Source: Pagrus major (lineage: Eukaryota > Chordata > Actinopteri > Spariformes > Sparidae). Taken from it: DNA of 64,000 bases. Below the pieces are notes generated by a model, which had not been told where the DNA came from, did no database searches, and was given only the letters and a program-made list of their open reading frames with translations. Shown in pieces: positions 11,857 to 23,787 of the stretch; position 1 is the stretch's first letter, and every line of letters begins with the position of its first letter. The stretch lies in the NCBI RefSeq assembly GCF_040436345.1, contig NC_133216.1:1279121-1343120 (forward strand). The letters are read 5' to 3'. The position numbers and the translations under genes are program-made.

Positions 11857-14800
11857 ACGCCTCACAGTCTGAACACAGTTTGTTTTTCACCCTCGTTGTG
11901 TGTCTGAACTCAAATGTTACAGCTGCTGGTTACTTTTTATGAGCCACACAACGCGCAGCAGATACAACTGTGATAGATTTAGTGGACGAGATAATATGTG
12001 AGCTCATGTCGGAGCAGGTTCTGAACACAACACACATCTGGACCAGTCTGAACAACGCTGTGGCACCGGTGACGTCACTGCTGACGCTGCGTGGAGCAAC
12101 TTTCAGACCGTTTTCACATTATTACAGACGATTAACCCTCTGACGTTCGCTGCAGCGCCACCGTGAGGTTCGTAGAGAAGCTTCTCAGCAACCATCGGAC
12201 GGACTGTGAAGAAAAGTGGTTCAGCTTCTGCGACAAAAATATTAATCTGATTCTGATCATATTTAGATGAACTGTGCAGCTTTACACTGCAGGAGACCTG
12301 GTGACAAGCCGGAGCTGACACTGTCTACCTGTTGTTGGTCTGTTTGTTGAGCTAGCTTGTTGTGTTGTGACGGTTCATTGAGTTAAATGTCAAATCAAAG
12401 TAAAAACTGTCTCATAACGTAGAAGTGTTGACAGAACTGAGGCCCCTGTGACAAAGTAAACAAACCGAAGTTGAGCTAAACCTGAACTAACTTTTAGCTC
12501 GCTAGCAAACAGGCTAATTTAGCGTGCAAACAGTCGCATCTGACTATTCTGATCTATTCTAACTGAAGTTTGACACACTGGGGTTTACGTGGTGAACTGT
12601 TCCTTTAAGTCTGTAAACATCTTCCCAGCAGCCGCCTGTTTCATACAAATAACCACAAAACTACACTTCCCAGAATCCCTCCTGACTCAGCTCCCTGTGC
12701 TCAGCTTTCCCACAGTCTGCTCTGACCCGGGCTCTGACCCGGGCTGTGACCCGGGCTCTGACCCGGGCTGTGACCCGGGCTGTGACCCGGGCTGTGACCA
12801 GGGCTGTGACCCGGGCTGTGACCAGGGCTGTGACCCGGGCTCTGACCCGGGCTGTGACCCGGGCTGTGACCCGGGCTGTGACCAGGGCTGTGACCCGGGC
12901 TCTGACCCCTGACCTCCACGACCTTTGACCTGTGACTCAGGGTTAAGATGATTGTTAACACTGAGGACAGAAAACTCAAACTCTCCAAAGAAGTAATCAG
13001 ATACTTTACTTCAGTTAAAGTACTAATACTTCACTACAAGTCATGCATTCAAAACATTACTTCAGTAAAAGTATCTAAGTATTATCAGTGAATGTACTTA
13101 AAGTAGTTAAAGTAAAAGTACTCATGTTGCAGTAAACTGTCCCGTCAGTGTTGTGGATTAATATTACTTGATTACATGAAAAGTAACTAGTAACTAAAGT
13201 TATTAAATACATGTAGTGGAGTAAAAAGTACAATATCTCTCAGATGTAGAGGAGCAGAACTACTCGTAATGTAATGTAACTACAAGTACTTAAAATTTGT
13301 ATGTGTACTTAGTTACTTTTCACCACAGGAGTAAATGTCTTGTTTATTGTTTGTGTACTTATATAGTAGTGATTACTGCAGTGTGTAGTTCACAGTACTG
13401 TGCAGTACCTACAGTGTGTAGTTCACAGTACTGTGCAGTATCTACAGTGTGTAGTTCAGAGTACTGTGCAGTACCTACAGTGTGTAGTTCACAGTACTGT
13501 GCAGTACCTACAGTGTGTAGTTCACAGTACTGTGCAGTACCTACAGTGTGTAGTTCACAGTACTGTGCAGTACCTACAGTGTGTATTTTCAGGTGAACAG
13601 CTCCACCTGCTGCCACAACAGACTCATTACAGTTTACTTGATTTTAAAACACAAAGTATCAGGAAACGTAACAGTACTGTGTTAAAGTGTGAAGTTATCA
13701 GGTTTATTAAGTACTAGTACTACTACAGAGCGGTATCAGTACTTCAGTAACTCCAGTCAGATTAATGTAGTGCAGTAAAGTACAACATCTCTCTGTGGTA
13801 CATAAAGTACAAGTAATCTATTACTGGTCTTACCTCAGAGACTGTTTCTTCACCTCCTCCTCTTCCTTCCTCTTCTCTCCCGTCAGAACCGGGTCCACAC
13901 TCTTCCCTCCCCTCGGCCCGGGCTCAGACTCCAGATTAAGTCTGAACTCTTGACTCGGTCCAGCGTTCAGCTCCAGACTCAGCCCGTCCTCCAGGTCGGG
14001 CCTCAGGTTTGAGTCCAGATTCTGGATTTTATTCATCTGATTTTCTGTTAAATCTGTCGCTCCTGTTCCCTCGGACCAGGACCAGGACCGGGACGGAGAT
14101 GCTGGACTCGTCAGTCCTTCCTGTTCTTGGGACTCTGGGACGTCCTTTGGTGCTGGATGAGGTTTTAGTTTTGGACTGAGACCAGCTGAGTCCGCCTCAG
14201 TGTCTCCACTGTCTCCTGTCTGGGTGTTAAACTCGTCCTCTGTCCTCGCAGCTCTCCGTCCCACCTGTGGACTCTTAGAGGAGACCCGGTTCTCCTCAGT
14301 AACACCTCCTCCGTCCTCCATTTGAGCTCCAGCAGACTCATCCGGAGCAGAGTCGGGGGTCACAGATGGACTCAGGGTGGTGGAGCCAGCTGGTTTTTTC
14401 CTGGTTCCTGGTTCTGGTCCTGGTTCTGGTCCTGGAGGACTGCTGGAAGGTCCGGGGTTCAGGTGTGGGGCGCCGGTGGGACGGATGGGGGTCAGCAGGC
14501 GCCCTGCCAGAGAGAGCGTCACCGTGGAGACCTCACAGCGGTAACCATGGAAACCTTGTCGACACATGCAGCGGTTAGACTGACGACACACGGCGTTGTT
14601 ATGGCAACGAGGAAGACACCTGGCTACAAGGACAGGAGGCAAGGAGAGGACAGAAGGAGACAAGGTGACAAGGCAAGGAGAGAGAGAGAGGAGTCAGATG
14701 TTATTGTATTTCATTTTTTAAAAAGGAAACATAGACAGTAGATATACACACATATACACATATATGTATATATGTGTATATGTGTATATGTGTATATGTG

Positions 14801-15211
14801 TTTATCAGAACAGATGTGCAGCTCTGCTCTTCTCTCTGAACTTATTGGGACGTGACATGTTTATAATACTCAAGTTAACTTTATTTAAACAGCTCGAACT
14901 TTACGAGCTCCACAGTTTAAACATAAGAGCTCTTTAAACAGCACGTTAGCAGTTAGCCTGCTACAGCTATAATAATGAGCATGTTAGCTAAGCTAAGCCT
15001 GACGGGATGCAGCCATTAGCTTCAGCGGTATCCTGCTAACAGTCATGTCGACATGCTAAGCTCGGCTAACATTAGCACTGGTCTGAGCAGCATTGATTTG
15101 GAAGAGGTCAAAGGTCATCGAGCAGGAGATTAAAGACACCAGAGACCATCTGTCATCGACATACAGCCTCCTCTGAACCAACCTCCTCTGAACCAACCTC
15201 CTCTCAACCAG

Positions 15212-15280
<69 letters not shown>

Positions 15281-15401
15281 CGTGTGTAGTTTTCTTATGT
15301 CAGGACAATGTGACCAAACAGTTAGCTTTACTCTGCGGGCTCTGAGCCCAGTGGGACTTAGATGTGTGAGTGTGTACAAGTGTGTGTATTTTGTGTGTGT
15401 G

Positions 15402-15446
<45 letters not shown>

Positions 15447-18400
15447 TAAGCCTTCAGACAGAGAGAGTAAATCTGTTTCCATTCACGAGTTTCTCTCTGC
15501 AGGTCTTTCACAGCCAAACTGAATAATCCCGACCTGAAAGAAACCATTTAAGTGTGTGTGTGTGTGTGTGTGTGTGTTTGTGTGTGTGTGAATACTAGTA
15601 GTTACTACAGTTACCCATAACCCCCCTCTCTGCGTAGGTTTACAAAGACGTTTACAAGCATCTGTGGAGAAGCACAGCTCACTTAAATTAAGACTGAAGC
15701 TAAAGCTAACAGGTCCAGGTCATGATCATGCTAACTGCATGAAGCTAAAGCTAACAGGTGCAGGTCATGATCATGCTAACTGCATGGAGCTAAAGCTAAC
15801 AGGTCCAAGTCATGATCATGCTAACTGCATGAAGCTAAAGCTAACAGGCCCAGGTCATGATCATGCTAACTGCATGAAGCTAAAGCTAACAGGTCCAGGT
15901 CATGATCATGCTAACTGCATGAAGCTAAAGCTAACACAGGTACTTTTAACTTGAATACTTGAAGTAGTTTTTCATGCTTGTACTGAAGTAACATCTTCAA
16001 CACAGGACTTTTACTTGTAACAGATTACTTTCTCAGGGTGGCGTCAGTACTTTTACTTCAGTAAAGGAGTTGAATACTTCCTCTCCCACTGACAGACACA
16101 CAAAGGTTCTGTAGATTCTGTGTCTGTGTTGTGAAACAGAAACAGAGGATTAGTCCATCAGGTCCACATGTGTGTTACATAAACACACTGTAGGTCCGGT
16201 GTGGAAACCATAAAGTACAGAATCAACGTAAATCCCTGAAGCCGCTCTGATCCGCTCATAAATCTGCAGCTCTGACTGAGCACACGGACTCTGGACCAGC
16301 AGAACTTCACACTTTGAACTGGGTCATAAAGCAGCGCCGCAGCATCAATCAGCTGTTCATCAGTGATCAGACACATCTGTAGTGACTCAGCAGCTTCACA
16401 GTATCTGTGTCATCAGTGGTGGAGGTGGATTCACTGTAGTACTCTACCTGGATCACATTTTCATGTACTTATACTTCATGTACATATTAGTTAATTTATA
16501 CTTCTACTCCATTACTTCTAGGAGGGAAGTACTGTACTTTTTACTGCATTAATTATTTGATAACTTTAGCTGCTAGATTCACTAAAGAGTCAGATTATTA
16601 ATACAAAATATAATAAACAATGAAATGATGAAACTACCCAGCAGCATATAAATCTGCCTCTCTTTACCAGCTGCAACATTAAAGTGATTAAAAGATTAAT
16701 GCATCAATCATTATTATCAAGTTAAGAGTATTTTCACACAGTGGTTTCTCTTCTTCACCTAAACTTCACAAAAACCACCATCCTGCAGTGATGAAGTTTG
16801 TTATAAAGTTCAGTGTCTCAAATCTGTCCAGAGTGACCCCTCTTCACAAACACATCAATACAGGATCTCTGAGAAAGAAAATACAACAAGTCTGAGTTTC
16901 CTCCGGGACCAGTCAGCTGATCGTCTTCACCACACAGGAGTCTGGCAGGCTAATGCTAAGCTAGCTGAAGGCTAACACTGGGCTAGCTGCAGGCTAATGC
17001 TAAGCTAGCTGCAGGCTAACACTGGGCTAGCTGCAGGCTAATGCTAAGCTAGCTGCAGGCTAACACTGGGCTTGTTGTCGGACAGTAAAGTTTTGCTGAA
17101 CATTAAAATATTTAAATGGACCCCGAATAAAAATAAACAATCCGTACATGAAAAGGCTGAACTGACTCTGACACTACATTACCCATGAGCCTCAGCACTG
17201 TTTCCGTGACGACGACAATAACTTAGCATTTCTTCTAATGAACTCTACAAATATCGACCTCTTAACTTAATCCCACCGTCGGCCACACGGCGACAGAGTC
17301 TGCAGCTCTCTGATTGGATGTTTCTCGCAGCAGTGCACTCTGGGACACACACACACACACAGATGAAGAGCTGAGCAGCAGGGAGTGGATGGTTCTGTGG
17401 TCCAGATGAGTTTCAGTGAGCAGCACCAGCAGTTTTGTGTTGAATATGAGCAGCCGGAGGAGATTAAAGTGCTGCAGCGTTTTACTGCGACATGAAACTC
17501 AACACAGACAAACGATAAAAGTCCAGATGTTCAGACGGAAACTGTCAAGAGCTTCATCAGTATCATCTGATCCGATCAACGCAAAACAGACGAGGAAGTT
17601 CTGATGCCTTCTGCTTCTACACAAGGATCAGGTCACTCAAACAACAGGGAAGACACTCAGATCTGATTGGCCTGCAGTGAGGACACAGCGGTGAGGACAC
17701 AGTGGTGAGGACGCGGCGGTGAGGACACGGCAGTGAGGACGCGGCGGTGAAGACACAGCGGTGAGGACGCGGCGGTGCGGACGACACATGATGACATCAG
17801 TTTGTACTCACGTTTGGTGCATCGTCTGGTTTTAGGAGACAAAGTCCATCCGACACAACAGCGTCCTCCACAGACATGAGGACTGCAGACAGAGAGACAG
17901 AGAGACACTTTGATTATTGATTATTGATCTATAAATGAAGACACTGTGACCATTAAGAAGACAGCTCACCTTTGAGAACAAGATTAAAATCAAATCACCC
18001 CAAACACAGAAGATAGTTCACTCATCAAACTGATGAATGAAATGTAAAAAATAAATAAAATATAAGTCAAAGGTGAACAATGAAAGGTGAGTAGTTACAG
18101 GTAAATATTATACAACATACAGACAGAAAGCATGAAAGATAAAGTGACACAGAGCAGGTGATACAGGTCACCTGTCTGAGCAGGTCACCTGTCTGAACAG
18201 GTCACCTGTCTGAGCAGGTCACCTGTCTGAACAGGTACGTCTTTAAAACAATCCACAGAGTCAGCAGACTGTTTATAATGTGGCTGCTACATCACCAGTC
18301 AGGTGAAGGACAGAGACAGACAGAGAGAGAGCTGAAGCCCCGCCCCTCAGGTTGCTACAGAGAGCTGAAGCCCCGCCCCTCAGGTTGCTACAGAGAGCTG

Positions 18401-19006
18401 AAGCCCCGCCCCTCAGGTTGCTACAGAGAGCTGAAGCCCCGCCCCTTCCTGTTCCCCTCATGGACCTCATTGATCAGAGCTTTGTCTGTAGTGATGCAGA
18501 GAGACAGGTGATGTATTGATCCTGTTTGAATCTCACAGGTGATGTTTGTCAGTGTGTCATCAGACGGTGACGTCATTAAAAGGCGTCGTCAGTGACGTCG
18601 TCTCCTAACTGAAACATTGTAGAGCTGCTCCTGTACATCAGCAGCTCACAGGACTGAACCAGAACCAGAACTGCAGTTGTCAATATGAGCAGATTTATTG
18701 TGATGTTCATCTTGTTTACGAGCTGTTCTGAGCCCAGTTGGCTCCATGTTGGTGTTGGTTCTGGTGCTGATGAGACGATGTAGTTCACTGAGCGCTTTGA
18801 CACAAAACTACATGAGGTTTGACTTTAATACAACAAACTGACAAACAGCATGTGACTCATGACCCAGTTCAACTGGATCAGTACATCAGCTGTCTCTCTT
18901 CATCACTACCAGAGTCTTTTTTTTCAGACCGTCTCAATTAGCAGATCAACACTGACTCACACATCAAATGACTTCACAGCTGTGTGCAACAGGAAGTGTG
19001 TGCGTG

Positions 19007-19050
<44 letters not shown>

Positions 19051-20275
19051 TGTGTGTGCGGTCTGCTAATAGTTTGAGTTTCGCTTCATTTGAAAAGTAG
19101 AAGCTAATCAATAAACCTCACATCTGTTTTCACTTCCTGTCATTTTTCACAACGTCTCAAAGGGAAAAACAACTTTTACATGAATGCATGAGAAATAATA
19201 ATCTGATGACATCATATATATACATATATATAAATATATACACATACATATATAACAGTACAACAGTCACAGCGGACATTTTACTGCACTGAGTACTTTT
19301 AATCTGTATACTTTAAAAGCTGTTATTGATCACATTCAGACACAACCCTTTAGTTGTGTTCACGCCACAACACTGCACAACATCTGAGTTTGTAGCACTA
19401 GCTTACGTGGCTAACGCTAGCTGGCAAACGTTAACGTTGCTAACACTAGCTAGCTAACATCAGAGCAGATATATTTGACGAGTGGTTGAAACATTTTCTC
19501 GCCGCATTTGTGGCGACAAACCGGACGGTTCTGCCCAGAGGTCGGTTGTTGAACACCAGGACAGACACATCTGACCGGACACTGGGACACTTTCCAGTGT
19601 GTTGACGCCATTTTTAAATTGTTTTCCACAAACTGAAAACTACCAGGACTGTTGCTGCTGACCAAACACAGATACCACCTGATACCAACGGTGTTGTACT
19701 ATAAACGTTTTTCACGGCAGCCATATTGACATGAAACAGGTTTAATTAATGAAGGTTCGGTTCCATTTAGTGTCGCGGAGACTTTCTACCGAGCCGACAG
19801 GCACAACAGCAGAACCCGACTCAGAATCTTAATCAGCATCTCTGGTCTCTCCTGTGTTTACTCGACGGGTTCATGTCAACATGGCTGCTGTGAAAAACAT
19901 CTATCGGCTGACAACCCTCATTAAAACTGGACCCAGATAAACAAAACAACGACCGTTACAGGAACCACAGGGAGGTTTATGTGAGTCGAGTCTGTGACGG
20001 TTTTATTTTATTTATATTCTTATTGTTTATTTAACCAGAAGGTCTCATTGAGAACCGACTGACACGGTAAAAAGTTCCTCCTCGTACAGTTTCCTGATGT
20101 TTCTTGTTATAATCTGATAACTGATCAGAACAGGATCCATATTAGATTCAGACGTGATCAATAAAACACTGGAGCACAGGACGGACAGGCGAGGCTGTGT
20201 GGACTCAACTCCTCTGCAGAGGATTTAATCATTACTCACAGTGAGCTGAGTGTATTGTAGCTGCAGGAGGCCCCA

Positions 20276-20362
<87 letters not shown>

Positions 20363-20492
20363 ACTGAACCTGTATACACACAGACAGTCTGGTCAGGACT
20401 CAGTCTGCGTCAGAAATCACTTCATATTTAATATACAGTCACTACTTTCACCCTCCGCCATTTTATTTGAGTGTCTGAGAGGCGAGTGTGTA

Positions 20493-20526
<34 letters not shown>

Positions 20527-22229
20527 ATCAGCCTTTAGTTATACTGCAGAGATCACTGAGGACATTTCCAATGACATCAAAACAAAGAAAAGGAAACAGA
20601 ATTAAAAGCAGATCATTTGAAAAAAGGTTAAAATAACTCGAATATAAAATAATATATTAATATATAATTATAGAAAGAAGTGAAAGTTAAATAAAATACA
20701 GTTATTTATTTGTTTGATCAAACGTTGGTATTGATCTGATTGACTGATATCGACGTCAGCTGGTTTTAATTCATATAGTCGTTGTATTTTGGTTTCAATC
20801 AATATTTTAGTCTCAGTTTTTATTATATTTTGTCTAATTTATGTCGAACAACTTTCTTTCAGGGGCGGCAGCCATCTTTGTTGTGTACAGTTACCATGGT
20901 TACAGCTGTGCAGCACCGCTCACAGCGCTGCTCAGTGGCCACGTGAGGTATTACAGCTAAATGTCCCCACAGAGCTGCAGCGATGACGTATCATTGTAGC
21001 TAACAGAAGTTAGCATCGTCCTGGTTCCTCTGTGGGATTATTGAACTGGATTTTAGATTATTGCAGAAAATAATCCCAAATTTATGATCCTTCATCCAGA
21101 TAATCTCCACAGATGAACTCCACTCTGATGTTTGAAGCGTAAATTAAATGTGTAGCAGTAAAAAGCTAATGCTAGGCTACAAACAGACGACATCACGGTC
21201 ACATGACTTCAACGTCTCCACCACTGAGCGTCTTACTGCACAATTACTATCCAGGTTTTCTATAAACTGATCAATGTACGAGTTGTAAAGTCAGAGTGAG
21301 AACAGTGTGTAACTAAAGTGGCCTGTAAAGACGGACTAGTGAGCAGATGAGTCTCCGTGTTCGCTGTGAGGACGTTTAATGTCCCCGACAACCTCTGTAG
21401 TCTCATTCAGACACTTGTTAGCAACCGCTAACTGTTTTTTCAGTCCAGCGTCCAGGCCGTCCGAAAGATAGATGTAGAGGAGTAAAAAGCAGTTTTTGTC
21501 CTTTAAGTTGACAGAAACTGTGGTTCTCAGCAGGAACAGTCTGGTCTGTGTTCGCCTACACTCTCAACAACAACCTCACTTCAAATCCAACGTCCTCCTT
21601 TATTCCTCCTGCAGAAACACTGAGCCGACTGTTGGTTCCACTTTTCATCTGCTTCAAACGAAACCGCGGCTCACAGAGAAACGATCACCTCTGTGACACT
21701 GAAGCTTCAGCTCAGACAGCTGCAGCTTCCTTTCTTCTGCACTGACCAGACACAAAAAAAGACTTGTGTTAAAGCTTCAGCCAATCAACTGGACTGAGAG
21801 GAAATGAATAAACTAATATTAACAGAGCGTCTTCAATATGAAGATTTTATCGGTTTAATATCTCAGTAAACTGAATTTCTTCTGGTTTTGGACTGTTGGT
21901 CGAACATCTTCCAGCTGTTTGTGGTGAACGAACTGACGTTGGGACATTTTCTCGCTATAATCATGGAGGTCATAAGAGATATTTTTGACGAGACGTTGGG
22001 ACATTTTCCAGCTGTGTTTGTGGGACCAGAATCTCCTCCTTCCCCTAACCGAACCAGAACCGAACCCAACCTGAAGCACAGCATCAAACTGAAACTGTAA
22101 CGTAAAGAAACGTAAAGTTTCAACATTTATTCTGTCGACTGTGTTTCAGTTTAACAGGACTGTTTCACCTCTTCACACACTCACAACACACAAACCACAA
22201 ACCTCCATCCTACCTCTTTAAATCTGCTG

Positions 22230-22290
<61 letters not shown>

Positions 22291-22490
22291 AGTTTATAGG
22301 CCTAGTCAGTCAGTTCACAGGGTTTAGGGTTAGTGGGGTTTAGTGTGTGTGTTTGTGTGTGTGTGTGTTGACTTTGCATCCATCACTTGACCGTCAGTCA
22401 GACTTGCACTTGAGGCAGAATTTCACACATTCCTGAGGTGTCTGCAGTCTGACACACCTGACAGATGCTGATTGGTCTGATGCCTGATGG

Positions 22491-22532
<42 letters not shown>

Positions 22533-23740
22533 GGCCTACACGAGCTGCAGGTAGAGAACAGCTGGATGGTGAACAGACACCGACACCATCAGCCTCATTT
22601 ACAACATGATGAACTGTTTCCTGCGTGAACGTCTCACAGCTGCTAACGTGGCTGCAGCAGGTTCAGACTCAGGTCCGTTCGGACGGTCTGTGTCAGATTA
22701 TAGTCAGAACTTCTGCTTGACTTGACGACGGCTCTCAGACCAATCGCACCTTTCTGTCTTACACGACCTGCGTGATGTCATCCAGAAACAAAAACAATCA
22801 CAGTGTCTGAAGCTGCGTGTATGAACCAGTTCACACCTGATATTAACATCCGTCCTGAGTGACCACCTGTGATGTGATGTCACTTCCTGCTCTATATTAA
22901 ATAATCAGTGAGACAAACAGACTCTGTGTTTCTACTCAAAGACAGAAAGAGAGACAGAGTTTCACACAGTTTGTTAAGGGAGTCTGGTGATGTTGTGGTG
23001 ACTAGTTCAATGGATGGATCAGTTGAAAAACAGTGTAAACAACAATGAATTTGTGATCTCAGGTCTCCTGCAGACTGTGATCACAGCAGACGAGCTGCAT
23101 GGAGACATCTGACGTTTAAATCATCTCCAGCTGCTTCAGGTGTTCAGCAGAACGCTGCAACTCTGTTTTACTGTGAAGCTCCAGAAATGTTTGTGGACTA
23201 CGAGACTTCACCTGACTTTCATCAGCATGGAGGAGATGATGACTCCATAAATCTGCTTAGAAATCCCTTTAAAAAAAAAAAAAGACGCTCCTCACATGTG
23301 CAGAACCTGCCTTAGAAACATCATGTTTTTAAGTTTCCTTCAGTCTCACAGTGATCCAGTGACAGTTGTCTGTACATCCACAGGTTCACTGCACACAGGA
23401 AGTGCTAACAGCTGATTCTGCAAAGTTTTAATGGTGTTTTTGAGTATTTATCTATTGTTTTGGTTGTTTTCCCACTTTGAAACAAGTCTCCAGCTGCTGC
23501 AGGTGTCCATTGTTTGTCATATGGAGTATAAATGATGTTTTCAGGCACACTGAGCCTGACTGCAGCAGCATGTCTGGTTAAATGTTACTTTTAAAAAACA
23601 CTTTTTAAATAATTTAGTATTTATAGGAAAGAATTAATATATTAATTAAAATGACTGAACCTTTAAGACCTGACTGAGGGAAAAGGAGGTTTGAGTCTTT
23701 CATTAGATAAAACTAAACTGAAACTGTCACTTAAGACATT

Positions 23741-23787
<47 letters not shown>

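Larger units (their letters stand above)
11123..13833 (-). other. ltbp4 intron between exons 3 and 4 (2.7 kb)
   Basis: Contains CA repeats touching the exon 4 acceptor, (CA)n at 11791-11853, the 12-bp array at 12720-12912, the AGTACTTAAGTA-type repeat at 12985-13335 and the 33-bp array at 13378-13586. No additional exon recognised. Confidence 0.8.
14624..17811 (-). other. ltbp4 intron between exons 2 and 3 (3.2 kb)
   Basis: Contains GT microsatellites at 15213-15280, 15404-15445 and 15553-15590, the 45-bp array at 15696-15936, AGTACTTAAGTA-type repeats, an inverted family C copy at 16690-16950, a GCTAGCTGCAGGCTAA-type tandem repeat at 16950-17070 and a GTGAGGACGCGGCG-type array at 17690-17785 close to the exon 2 donor. 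No further exon recognised. Confidence 0.8.

Noticed and set aside
12589..12988. Repetitive Cys-Asp-Pro-Gly and Ser-Pro-Gly-His ORFs
   Set aside because: A 12-bp minisatellite read through in frame on both strands. No start context or homologue.
19200..19260. TATATA-rich stretch as a promoter
   Set aside because: Simple AT dinucleotide repeat within an intron with no downstream exon.
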